DNA of 64,000 nt from Puffinus mauretanicus (Eukaryota > Chordata > Aves > Procellariiformes > Procellariidae), in NCBI GenBank assembly GCA_023333565.1, contig JAJKFH010004053.1:930001-994000 (forward strand). Direction: 5' to 3'. The first letter of the stretch is position 1. Each line of letters opens with the position of its first letter. Shown in pieces: positions 1-12,513 of the stretch. The position numbers and the translations under genes are program-made. Below the pieces are notes generated by a model. It did no database searches. It had not been told where the DNA came from and saw only the letters and a list, made by a program, of their open reading frames with translations.

Positions 1-3000
1 TATTCTACCAGTAAATCATTAAAGCTGTGTAGGCAGAATGCATAGAGAGCATTGTCACAGCTTGAGTGACGATTATTGTGTTTGAAAGAAAAATATTAAA
101 ATTGCCTATATTTGAGAGGTTGTAACAAAACACTGAGTTTTAGTGTGTCATGTGCTTGCCTTCCTCCTCCTGTGGTGCCAATTTCTAATACACACATAGG
201 TACAGCTCACTGCAGAATCTTTTTTCTTGAGCCTTACAATGATAATGAGGAAGTATTTAATGTGTGACTTCTGAGTAGCATTGAATGGAGAGTGTGGAAG
301 GTGAAGCTTTTGCTTAATGTGATTTTTTTTTTTTTAGCAAACTGTAGATTTTTCTGAACAGACACATTTAGATAGATATGATAAGTACTGCTGCTACTGT
401 TGCCTCAAGGTATCATCACTAGAAATATGATGCTTTCTATTAGACAAAATTTATCTGTGACAAAACTTACATTGGTTTCTGGAATTATGTCAGTGTAAAT
501 TTGGCAGATTACTCTGAATAACTCCAGAAGAAACATCATCCATCTATTTCCAGATACAAATGTGTTGTGACAAACCTCGTGAAGAAGAAAGTGCCTGCCA
601 TTGTTATTGGCTTTTCAACTGAAGTCTGACAAGATCCCCTCTGACTGTATCTGGGGTAAGATAGTATGACTGGTCCTATTGCTTTCATAGTTCGTAAGAT
701 AGCAAGCAGTCTTTTAGATAGACTCTAATGATCAATACCTGAAATTGTTAAATTTCTTGTTCCAATATACTAAAAGTCTCACTGCCATGCTATCACATGT
801 ATTTTAAATTATGGGATAGTAATAATGCATACAAACTTGCTTCCTATTTATATCTTATTCCCTTAAACCACATACTATTTCTGATATCTGACTACAGCAT
901 TTTGAGAAATCATTTCTTCTTGCCACAGAATTTCATCTTTCTAAATTTTGTGTCTGGGCTACAGGTGGAGAGAATATATTTATTAGTTCTCTGCAAATTA
1001 AACTAGCATCATGTCCTTTTTTTTGTGTCACATGGAAATTGATACTTTGTACATTTTATTTTCTAACTGCAATATCTGGGTGATTTATCTGTTTTGCAGA
1101 AAGACTGATGTTTTTCCCCTATAGTTAACATTATTAGAAGATGTGTCCACCATTGGAAAAGATCTAGAAATTCTATATGCGCTGAAGAAGGTGATACTTG
1201 GGTTGGAAACTCCAGAGAAAATGGAAATACATCAAAATGTTAATACAGAGAAGTTGCTTTTCCTTGTAGTTGTATCTTAAGCTTTTAGCTGAAATCAGCA
1301 CTGTGGTGTTGCAAAGTTGTCTCTAAGATAAAGAACAAAACTAGATTTGATCACTGGTCATCATCACTAAACTGATAATCTATTTAAATAGATCAATGGA
1401 GAACCATTCTTATGAGCTAGCCTGACCTTCTGGATTATTCAGACTATAGAACTTAATTCACTTTCTGCATTAAGCTAACAATTTCTTTAGCTTAGGATAA
1501 AGCAAGCCTTTTCAAAACAGTCCTCTGTAAGTGGAGAGGAAACTCAAGATAAGCTCATTACTTTTCCACCTCACATTTTAGTCAAATTCTGCCCAAGGCA
1601 TGTGTTGTGTCTACCCAAGATCAACAGCATGTTTTCAAACATATTCTTCATATCTTTTGAGCAATCCATTCCTTAAAAAAAAAAAAAATTGCTATCAGTG
1701 ATTCCACAAGCCAGTAAAGAAAGGTAAAACTTTGTTTTCCTGAATGAATATAATTATGAAGTCTTTTTTAGGTAATATTTTACTTTCCTCAGAAGGTTAT
1801 ATTCCTGCTAAAAGGATGTACACATCAGAATTAATATTTAAAATACATTATATGACTTTGTTTTTAAGAATTATGACCTTTGTATTGCAAGCCCCTAGTG
1901 CACATATTGGGGAAGTGGGGGGCTGGGAGGGAATGAAAAAATTAAGGTTTATTTAATACTACTTTGTGGATAACCAAGTTCCTTCGCACTGCAGTGTTAA
2001 CAAATGAATGGAACAACACTAATACATAAAATCAATCCTCGGATTTGAACCAGTTGGTGTAATTTGTTCTATCTGGTGTTTTACTCCATCCCAATGATTT
2101 TTCTTTATCGTCTGTTTACCCTGGGTATTACCACTCTTGGATGAAAAGGAGTTATGTGTCCCACATTAAAGCAGTATAGCAAACAGAAGTGATGATTTTC
2201 CCAACTAGCCTGAAAAGCACTTTCTACTCAGAGTTCCACTGATGCAAAAAGGAATTCTGAATATATTCATTCTGCTGGATGTGCAGCAAAAGCTCTGAAT
2301 ACAAATACAGTATAAAATATCTAAAGGGAAAATTGCTCAGGGAGTAGAGCTATGGGAGGTGAAGGGCAGAAGCATGGTTTCAGGAAGTACTTTTCCTTCA
2401 GAATTACTGTGCATTTCTAAAAGTGGGTTTGATGGCAGGCACTCAGAAGATGGAGGCATACATGAATTAAAATCCATTCTGTGAATTTGCCTGTGGTGTT
2501 GGGAATTAATTAAATGACCTTTATGAAACCCTCCCAGTTTGCAGCAGCAGATCAACCCATGCAGTAAAACGTAGACTTTGTTCAACACAGCACTGGCACA
2601 GCAACTACTTTGGATAAATGTTAAGACTGTAAGACTATGGGCTTGATCAAACCTGATATCTGAAGTTGCAGAGGAGTGACTCATTCCCCCTTAGCTTCAG
2701 ACACATAATAAAGGTGCCTAATTTGGGGTCAAACTCACTTTGCAGTCAACAAAGATAGCATTACTTCCAGAAGTCAATTTTAGCCCATTTTTCTCTTTCC
2801 ATTGATTACAGAGGAAATGCAGTGGGATCAGGCTACCCTCAAATTACATGCCACAGTGAAGTGCTTGAAGTCAAGTGGGATCAATCTGGTTGTGATCAGT
2901 TAATCCAGCTGGGACCAGCCAGGATCAGCCTAAGATGTCTCAGGAGTATAATGAAACTCAATTTTCTTGCTCTTAGGATAAGGTAAAATAATACTGTCTT

Positions 3001-3040
3001 TGGGGATTGTTAAATAGCATTCATGTTTATGGCAGAGACC
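1..3040. other. Unique AT-rich non-coding DNA, no gene seen
   Basis: No reading frame here exceeds about 115 codons, and none resembles a known protein. Frames on the two strands overlap freely, as expected by chance. The only simple-sequence features are homopolymer runs, T13 at 323-335 and A14 at 1675-1688. I see no transposable-element landmark, splice-site pair with coding potential or RNA gene. The stretch could be intergenic or intronic. Confidence 0.6.
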
Positions 3041-3560
3041 TGTCCTTCTCAGCTGGCTCTGTGTCCAGCCTGTGATTGCCTAGTGGGACAACAGGATGTT
3101 CTCTTTAAGTCCCTCTATGTGCAAGTATAAGTGTCTCAGCCCTGGTATGGGATATTTATTGCTCTGTCTCTGCACCCCACTCCAATCTATGGCTTCCTGT
3201 GCCTGTGCCAGTCTCTGATAGCACAATTGGCCTAGAGCGGGGGAAGACTTCCTCCTCCAGGACCACCTCTTTGGTCCTGTCTCCTCTATATGGTTGCCCA
3301 CACAGGGGTGGAGGCTTCGGGCTGTGGGTTTTGTCTGGCTCTCCCCAGGGACTGTGTGTTTTTGGAGTGCTGATGTTGGGCCCATGGGGTCCTGCTGGGT
3401 CCCAGCAACCAGCAGAAGGGGTTGGGCACAGAGCCTGCTGCCAAAGGGTGGGAGCCTACCCCCCACCATGCCTGAGGTGGCATGATTTTGCTGACTTGTT
3501 CCGCTGCCCAGGGCGATTGCCAGCTTTGCCTATGCCTCAAGTCAGTCCCAAATCATGATT
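3041..3560. other. GC-richer block with overlapping open frames on both strands
   Basis: This block is visibly richer in G and C than the DNA around it. It is rich in CC and GG words such as CTGGGTCCC, and it carries overlapping open frames of 60-129 codons on both strands (for example 3080-3469 minus and 3199-3558 plus). High GC lowers stop-codon frequency, so open frames in several phases at once suggest composition, not coding. None of the translations resembles a family I know. It could be a decayed repeat, an old retrocopy or a regulatory patch; the sequence alone does not decide. Confidence 0.4.
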
Positions 3561-6500
3561 AGTGAAGGGAGGGCATGAATGGTGAAATTTATTACAGGTT
3601 TTGCCTTCCAGGCAAATTTCAGGCTCAAGAAAACAGTGGCTACTGAACTAAAAGAGTTTTATTAAGCTATGTGTGGGGCTTTCTAGGTACCTTATTGTGA
3701 TCAATATTGCAGTGGCCAGAAAGAGAACAGTGTTCTATCTACAAAAAATACACTGTGTTTTCTTTTCCTGCTTGAATTCTAGAGGTTTCTTCACTACAAA
3801 CGACGTGCTGCTGCCTGTACCGAACAAGAAGATTTATGGTTAGGCAGAGTCAGTACTACCCATATTGATCACTAAAGAAATAAAACTTTTTTGGACACCA
3901 GATGCCATCAGAGACAGTACCACCCCAAATATGAAACAGAAAGAAAGAAATTGATCAATGCACCAGAGGAAGAGTCCTTGAAAAGAGGCAGAGTACCTCA
4001 TAGCCATTGGAGACGAGAGGATTAAGTAATGTTTTTTTTTGTAACTGGTGGCAGCTGAGAATCAGCAAGCTCCTTGCAAAAGAGCCCAAGAGAAATCCCG
4101 CACAGCTGAGTATCTGTCAGTATGCAGTCCTTGTCAAGGTCTCAGCACTGAAAGTGAGTAACCTCTTGCTGAAACTCTGCCTGATGAAAATGTTGATTGT
4201 TTTATGTAAACTGAAGGTAGTAGCTTGTCTCAACCTGTAAGACAATCAGGCAAGAGACTTGCGAAGAGATCTTCAGTCAAGGGTAACAGATCAAACTTCT
4301 TGGAGATTACATGTGCTGTGACAGATAGAGGGAACATTTTGCATGTTGCCAGAGGTAGATGGCAACTAAAAGGTGGGACAACTTTTCTAAAAACTTACAG
4401 TTATGGAAAAGCCTCTGAAGTCTGTCATCAATAAACCACTGGGCGATGGCCACAATGGATCATGATGCCTAACAAAACATGACTTCAGACATCCTAGACA
4501 AGTTCTGACAGAAGGAAATGTCCAATGAATTTTTTTAATGGTAATTTCTGTTCCATAAAGGAAGGAAAAACCAGAAAATTTTAGAATTTAATTTTGCAAG
4601 GTAAATGGTTATGCTCTTGTACAAACTTTGGCCTCTGTACAAACTGTGGGAGAGAGGAGACAGTACATATTGCATAACCTTGCCAATCATTCTTTATTGT
4701 GATAGAGTTCACCCAATCTGTACTATTTCGTTATTGTATTTAAAGTGACTAGGCACATAATGAAAGTGAAAGAAAGAATGATTTTTTGAAAAACACAGGA
4801 GAATTTGCTTTGCAAATATCAACTCTACTTTAAAGTTAGCTTTCTCATTCTAAATTAAAGATTCTTATATGTTATATTCCAATTAATAAATGGTATCTTG
4901 TTCTGAAAAGGGTGCCAACACGGCTGCAGTTATAGATAGCTATATGGCTTCTTTTTAAAATTAGGTCCCTGACCTAACTTTGAGTTTGTTTGGAGTTGGT
5001 TTGAGTGAAAGTGTTGCTGTAAGTCAGACACCAGACTTGTAATTCAGGAAGCTACAGAACTGACCGCTATTAGGCAGCAATGTGTGAGCCTAGCTAAAAA
5101 AGGCATTGCAAAAAGGCTGCAACATTAAGCAATCTGATTATAATGCAATTAAAATGCTTTAGAAAAGCAGGACTAATTTCTAAGAACATTGCTATCATAG
5201 CTATCCTGCCTCTGGGACACAAACTAGTATCTCTGCATGACACTACATTATAGAACAGGCGAAGAAGAGTATTTATGGTGGTGCTCTTCTGGTCTCATCC
5301 TAACCTCTCTTACATTGCAATACAACCTCATTTGGCTTCTCTTTGTACTGGTCCACGCTTTTAGCTGGCAGAAAAGAATTTGCAGTAAGCCAATCTTGCG
5401 TAGACATGCCAGCATTTTCAAAGCTGGTTTGGATAGCTCCACAGTGCTGCACTGCATAACACAGACTTATCTCCCTTCCCTGTGCATGCAGCCATTATGA
5501 CTGTTTATATAGGCAGAAATATAACCAAATGCCTAGGTGATTGTGCCCCTAGTGTAAAATAACCCGCTTAAACATAGGGACACAGAGACTGATCATATGC
5601 CCCAATTAAACACATTTTTCAGTGCTCCTGTAGGATCAAATGTGAACACGTCTTTGCACTTTTAGCTCTATCCCAATCAGGCTATCCATATGAAGACGTA
5701 CGTAGCCTTTCAATGCAGAATTGTAATGAAAGAGTCTTTTGAAACCATAAACATTGCATGGACAATGTGTCTCTCAGATATCTATAATATTAGGAGAAAA
5801 TAACCCCTTCAAAATTGCATTAACTGAGCGACCAAAAATCTAGGATGCTAGTAATAATAAAACAGCTCAACAGTGCACAAATTCCTGACAGCTGTTAAGA
5901 TTGCTGTTAAGCTAATATAAAGCCCAGAAGTGCAAGTCTGATGGGCTGTTTGATCACAATCTTTAAAAGATACAGCAAAAAAAAGACAGATAGCTGTACA
6001 TACCATGTTATGTAAGCCTCTCTGTTTTTTCAGCTGTTACATTTCCTGAGGCAAGAATGTTGAATAATAGTTTCATAAAATTTGACTCTTAAATATTTTT
6101 GAGTTAAAATGCATAACAGCCTCCAGAGATTATAAACATGTGCTTTCCTCCTTTAAAATCTAAACATGGTAAGTTTTCTTCTGAATTTAATTTCTAATAC
6201 ATGCCTTTTTTAAAAAAGAGTATTAGGAGGAGAGGTAACTGCCAAAATAACAGTTGAAGGAAGAGAATAGTAGCATACTTTCTATCTATGAAGTAATTAT
6301 TGTACATTTTCCCAAAGAATGCAGTCAACATTAACTTTTTGGAAGGCTTGAATGGGTCACTGCATTGAAGGAAAACAAATTTTGGAATTCCTTCTTGTAT
6401 TGTCAGCTGTTTGTACATGTAATGACAGTGTCATGAACTGCCAGAATAGTAAATACACAGCATCACTGCCAAATCATACGGGATTTAAACCTGCCATAAT

Positions 6501-7836
6501 AATGTTTTCATAATTATAGAGGAATGTGTGGTGGCCTGTGGAAAGAAAGCTGAAACTGGTGACGCTGAACGATCTGTCTATACTTAACTGCAATGTTACC
6601 ACTCAGATTTTTCTTTTCTTTCTTTTCTCTTTATCTGCTACTTGATGATTTGTCCATTTAGCTATACTTAGACCTGGTGCCATCAGAGCCCGCTGACGAG
6701 CACATAACTCCTGCTCAGGAGTTGAACTTCCATATTAGATATCTCTCAAGCAGACAGATTAATAGACTGATGAACCTGACAAATCTGAATATAGTAGCCG
6801 AGATAAAAATTAGCCGGTTTCATAAGACATAAGCACTTGTACATAACTATACAAGATGATAAATGTCAATTGTTAGATTTTAACGGATCAAAGGATTCAA
6901 CTCTGTTACTTTTAATGGCTTTGGTTTTTGTGGCTTTCAGGAAAAATATATCACAGTCATAACCTCTATACATCTATCACCTAATTAAAATAGAACTAGA
7001 AGCAATGAACTTATTCTCTACAGATTGGATTAGAAATTTTGTCCTTTAATCTCAATGTTCCAAATAACAAATGTGCCAGATGAAAGAGACCAAAGCAATA
7101 GCTACATTTATGTATCCTAGAAAATATTTCTACTTAGCTGAATTATTTGCTGAATTATACTTTCAGGATTCTTCATATTATTTTAGTATGATTGGCTTGC
7201 TTTTTTACTAGTCACTGTTTAATCCTCTGGAAGATGTTTGCTTCAGTTCTACACCATATTTCTCCCTCTGAAAAGCAAAGGCAAAGATATTGTAAACACA
7301 TTTTCTCAGACGCATGGTTTTGCCTTTGTCCTAAAGTGTATCATAAGCACGGAAAGGTTTTTTTTTTTTGCTCTTGTAGGTCACACTTTATATTCGTGAT
7401 GTGTAAGCATCAAAAGTTCTTTGAGCTTTTAAGATCTCATTATATGAAGAACTCATTAGCAAAAAAACCACTCCAAAAACAAAACTAAAACTCAGATGAA
7501 CACTATCCTCTGCATTAATCAATCTTCTTACTTTGTATGCTGTGAACATTTTAGGAACTGCATGTGCCTTTTGAGGATCCATAGCTGCAAAACTGTTATC
7601 CTTCCAATAAACAAACTAGAATATTTGGTGTTCAGACTTTATTCATGGATGAAACAAAATGTGTTAGCAAGAAACTTTTATTGAATTCCTTTTCATGCTG
7701 TTCGTTTAGTCTTCTTGACAAGTAACTTTGTTTTTCATTGACATATTTGAAGTCCTGATAAAGGAATAACTAGAGAAAAAAGTTGAACACAAAATACACC
7801 ATGATATCTTCTAAATCCCTAATCAGATGTCTGGGC
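3561..7836. other. Unique AT-rich non-coding DNA, no gene seen
   Basis: No frame exceeds about 100 codons and none is recognisable. A 25-nt pure pyrimidine run lies at 6608-6632. I see no transposon landmark or RNA gene. Confidence 0.55.
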
Positions 7837-7857
7837 TAATAATAATAATAATAATAA
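7837..7857. repeat. (AAT)n microsatellite with AAC-rich 3' edge
   Basis: Seven AAT triplets run in a row and then give way to a degenerate AAC/ACC-rich stretch to about 7885. This looks like a short trinucleotide microsatellite decaying by point mutation. No gene overlaps it. Confidence 0.9.
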
Positions 7858-7885
7858 CAACACCAACAACACCATCACCACGACA

Positions 7886-10800
7886 CCCCTCCTTCCCAAA
7901 GGCTTTCAGGCAAAACAGTCCTCTGAACCTGTTCCTATGTGTTGGCACAGAGTGAAAAATGTGAATAACTGTTTTATACAATCATTTAGGTGAGTCATAG
8001 AGGATCTTTTGTTTGTTCCCTTCTCACTGTCTTCCTCCATATCCTCTGAACATATGGACATATGGAAGAGGTTATATTAATAAGTTATTCAAAAAAACTA
8101 ATTTGCATGATAGCGACTTGTTTTATGGTTGGTTAACTTATATTTTATGGTAATATGTCATGTAAACTGGGATAGCAATATTTTGCTTTTTTGAGGGGTG
8201 TGTGGCTAGCTTTCCAGAAGGGTTAGGCTAAATACTCACTTATATAAAACTGAACATATTGCAGTTGCTTTTATTATACAGGGTTGTGATCCATGGAAGA
8301 AAAAAGAAAGAGGATTAAATATTTGGAACACATTGCAAATCATACTGAGTAACATCCTTCTGTATTCACTGCTCAGAGCACTTTTGGTTCAGAGGTGCAG
8401 ATGTTGCTTATGCATGCGGGCGACTCAATTTGACGACCTGGTGGTCAGACTTGTGCTCCGCACCTATGTGATTCACCAGGAGAAAAAAACTGGCAAGGCT
8501 GCCTCAGGGTCCACACACAGCATCTCCCATCACCCAGTCCATTATAAGAAACAGCTAGTCTGGCAAACAGAAGTGAAAAGCTCACAAAAACCACAAAGGA
8601 TATTTGTAAAGTTTTTTTTTTCCTTCAAAATAGAAGTGGATCTCAATAATTTAGGGACTTAATGTGACGAAGCCATAACAAGCCCCCCCTTGTCTGCTAG
8701 CTAAGTTAGGAAAAGGATTAAGATGAAAAGGGAAAAGAAACCCCAACTTTTACAAGAGTAATTAGCCACTGGAACAGACTCAAGGGAAGGAGGGAATACA
8801 TTGTTGCTTGCAGTCTCCATGAAAAAAAGACTGCTTTAAAAACTGTGTTTGCCGATGCCTGTAATTTTTATGACGTGTCTTGTGATGCTTGGTGGATTCT
8901 GTGTTGAGCCAGCTCCTGTGTTTATTTGAAATGCTCAGTTTTCATCTCAGAAAGCAACATTTCTAGCCTTCTGGTCATGATGAAGAGTTTGTATGGCCCA
9001 AGTGAAGCCTAATGCCTCCATACTGAAAAGGCAAATAAAGATACTCAAATATTTTTAAAAATCTCAGGGTTTTTAACTCAATCTCATAATTTCTGTGCTT
9101 AATTTATGATTCTTGAATCTTTGGAGTTGTCAGTACTGTAAAAAAAGGTTTTCTGCAGTTCCCTACCATCTGAAGGGAACATGAGTGAGCTAGGAAACGT
9201 GTAGTAGAACTGCAGCAACTGCAATTTCTCCATGAAATCTTTCTCCCTGAAATCTCCTGACTACAATACCTTAATTTTTTTTCTGGTCTTAAAATTCTTC
9301 AGTTTAACAGCCATGTGTTACAATGGAAAATTCAGTGTCTTCTTTTGCTAGAAACTAATTGAAGTTTGTGATTAACACACACAAAACATAGAACATATTG
9401 CCAGTGCCACTATATGCTTGAAAAATATATTTGTCCTTATTTCTGCTTCACCATCAGACATTGTCTAGTGTCTATTACCCACCCTGCATCTAAAAACTCA
9501 GTTGTCTTGATGTTAGGGTATTTATGACTGATGTTTTGCCACATTTTCCCTTTGAGCTTGTATTCAAGCATGTATCTCAGTATCTTACTGATTGCCAGAG
9601 AGCCTCCAGCATCCCAACAGCCATCACCTGAAGACAGCTAGGAACCTCCTGACAGCTCTGTCACCTGCTCTCTACTCTGCTTTTGAAGCTCAAATGGGAA
9701 CCTACTTTGTTACCATTTGGATAAAATTTGCTATGGACCTGCGAAACTTGTTAAGGTGAGAAGTGCAATGTTTTTATTCAGGTTTTCTTTTTTTAAAATC
9801 ATCTTTACAGGTTAAACAAATAGGCAATCATTTATTTATAACATCTGAAACAGACAGCGCAGTTACAGATGTTCATAGAAGAAATAAGTGAAGAAATAAA
9901 AGAAAAGCTGTGTTTAGCTTACTTCACTAAGACCTTCAGAAAGGTCTCCCTTTCCTTCTCTAAACGGGATTGTTTCTTCCCTTGTCAAGATCATATTCGA
10001 GTTTCAGGTTTTATGCTTGTCACCTCTCTCCTGTGATGGAGTATTCTAACATTTTTATTCAGCTTCTTCAAGCAAATCTTCCAGGGGTCCAGACCATGCA
10101 TTTTTTCCCTCCGCAATGACTTCTGTTTTATCCTTTGAGGAGAGACAGTCTGGCTTCCCACCAAATTTAATGAAAAAAAAAAGAGAGATTATCTCCTTTC
10201 CACAGTTATGTAAATATGTTTTTGTCTACTAGGACTCCTCCTCTGCTCTTAATTGTTTAGTAAACAGCAAGTTGCTTCAGTGAGTGCACTGTCTCCTTCC
10301 CTTTGGTAACTATTTCTAATTCTTCGATAAGGAATGTATCATTCTTAGACCTTACTCTATTATCAAATTTTACATTAAAAACATACATGAAAAGCCAACA
10401 GTCTTAACTGTAAACAGCTTATTACTAGCTTTTGACTGAGACCAGACATGATACTACAGAAGTCCTCTGGAATGACAGTGGATTTGGAGGTGACTAATCC
10501 ACTATTTCTTCCTTTTAGGTGTGTAATAGTGTTGTATATAAGATATATTTCCCCTGAAGGTAGATATGTGTATGAGATTGCATTTCCCAGTTAGGTAACT
10601 GGAAATGAAAGTACTCTGCAGTCCATTTCATTTTGCCAGAACATACAGATGCGTAACTCGGATCTGTAAACAGGTCTTGGGGGGAACTGGCTGAAAGTAT
10701 TCCATAATGTGGTTTTCTTTTAGCTGTTGCTTTTAGTTTATTTTGAAAGCAAATTTATTTTTTCAAATTATGCTTTTATGAATGCTTTGTGGCCTATATC

Positions 10801-11489
10801 AGTGGCAGAAGCTCTAAAATAAAGTTTTATAATTTGCTAGAACAGTTCTAAGGTATCCTTATGGGAAAGTCACATTTTATGTTTAGAAGAACCAAAAATG
10901 TCTGCAAAAAAGCTCCATATTCCAGTATCAAGTAAATTGAGAATATCAGGTTATGAAAAGATTTGGAATATCTGAAACAAAGGCCCTCAGCTAGATCTCC
11001 TCTAAAGCCCTGTTTTGCTCTTTTTCTCTTGCTTAGTCTCTCAAGACTGTAAAGTACTCAGGAGTGTATTAGTAAGCTAATGGAGAAAATTCTCTTGGAT
11101 AACACTTGGAGTTTTAGGAGTCAGTTTCAGAGGAAGAAATACCTCTGAAAAGTAATACATAATCCCATAAATCTTTTCCTGTATTGACACTGAAGACAGC
11201 GCTGCAGACATGAGGGCTGTTCTGAGTGATAGCCAGGAGGGCTTATATCTTGCAAGATATAGGTATCTCCTGCTTTGCTCCCTACATTCGTGGACCCTAA
11301 GATCATAGCCAAAGGTGATAAACAGACCAGAGGACTTAGATCTAAGCTTTAGTGTCTTTGTTCTCCATAAGTCTTTCTGCCTGCAATTTAAATTGAAAGA
11401 ACTATAAAACCAACATTTCCTCTCCACTTTCCTATACAATTGTAATGACCATAGCATCATGCATTTCAGATACATTAATTTATATTTGC
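7886..11489. other. Unique non-coding DNA, no gene seen
   Basis: The largest open frames are 109 codons (8333-8662 plus) and 132 codons (11077-11475 minus). Neither translation resembles a known protein and neither shows a domain-like pattern. A somewhat CpG-bearing stretch lies near 8400-8470. No transposon landmark was recognised. Confidence 0.5.
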
Positions 11490-11600
11490 AGTAGCTTTAT
11501 TAAGTAAGGAAACGTTATTTCTGTTTTGCAGGTGGAGAACTAAGGTACAAGGACATTCACACAGAAAGGTCGGGACTAAGCTGCAACAGCAAACCAGAAA
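11490..11600 (+). repeat. MIR-like core-SINE remnant
   Basis: The stretch from about 11500 follows the order of the MIR/core-SINE core. It has a TTATT...TTTTGCAG lead, then GGTGGAGAACTAAGGTACAAG, which aligns by eye with the MIR words for 'GATGGGGAAACTGAGGCACAG', then a CACACAG word at about 11557-11563. Old MIR copies are known in bird genomes, heavily diverged. The match is by eye and both ends are soft. It could be chance similarity; a profile search against MIR models would decide. Confidence 0.45.
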
Positions 11601-12139
11601 TTATGCCCATCGACACAAATGTATCTACATGCACACACACAATCCGAAAGCTCGAACATCCTGTTTGGATGCATGGGAAAGAAATAGTTTCAGCAGCCTA
11701 ATTCTACCTATTGTGCTGGAAATACGGAAAAGTACAGAAATCTAGAAAATGTGCCTTTTGTTGTCTTTGGATGATGAATCCCTGTTTCATTGACTACTAG
11801 CAATTGGTAGGGAGCTCCTTGGTCACCAAATGCAGCCCTCCTGTATTTCAGGTAGGCATTTCATATCGATGAGGTGCTGGTCATAATCGATTCAGTGCTG
11901 GTTTAGTATGTGAAAATTATTGACAATAGTTGGGTTAAAACCCAGGAACTTGTTTTTGCTTTGAGGAGGGGACAATTGAAACCAGCAGGGTACCAATGAG
12001 CTACAAATGAATAAGCCAATTTTGAGTAAGGCAGGCCCTAATTATACTTACTATATATAAATTTAGATTCTGGCTCTAATGAAATAGATACAGATTTTGT
12101 CATTGACTGTGCTGAAGCCAAGATATAATTCATTGCTTG
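11601..12139. other. Non-coding DNA, nothing recognised
   Basis: AT-rich sequence without a long frame or transposon landmark. Confidence 0.5.
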
Positions 12140-12171
12140 CAAGTGAACTCTTGGCCAAGTGAACTCTTGGC
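12140..12171. repeat. Perfect tandem duplication of a 16-bp unit
   Basis: The unit CAAGTGAACTCTTGGC occurs twice without spacer or mismatch (12140-12155 and 12156-12171). Perfect identity suggests recent replication slippage. Confidence 0.95.
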
Positions 12172-12463
12172 CATTATAAAAGATGTTTTAATGTAAGTTA
12201 TTTTTAAGGGGAGTCTCCTGAGGTATTTATTGTTTATTCAATTATTTCTTTGTCTTATCACTTGGGCAACCATTCTGCATATTTTATGTGTGTTTTACCT
12301 TAGAAAAGGCTTCTTGAAATTCTTACTACATTGTACTTTCATTCTGTTTAGACAAAATCTTTAGTACAAGGACAGTTTACATTCTCAAACTGCAGCTTAA
12401 AGAAACTTAAAAAACAGCAAGCTGAGACAAGGCACATTTTTGATGTTAGTAAATACCTAAGAA

Positions 12464-12513
12464 GTGTGTGTGTGTGTGTGTGTGTACGTGCACGCGCGCA
12501 CGCATGCATATGT
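12464..12513. repeat. GT microsatellite passing into CG-rich alternating tract (Z-DNA-prone)
   Basis: Eleven GT units (12464-12485) run straight into an ACGTGCACGCGCGCACGC segment and then GCATGCATATGT. Purines and pyrimidines alternate without a break over all 50 nucleotides; the alternation fails only at 12463/12464 and 12513/12514. GT/AC and CG/CG alternation are the classic Z-DNA-forming steps. No gene lies close by in the window. Confidence 0.95.

Noticed and set aside
11077..11475. 132-codon minus-strand frame
   Set aside because: Translation unrecognised and overlapped by a second minus frame in another phase; no sign of selection visible.
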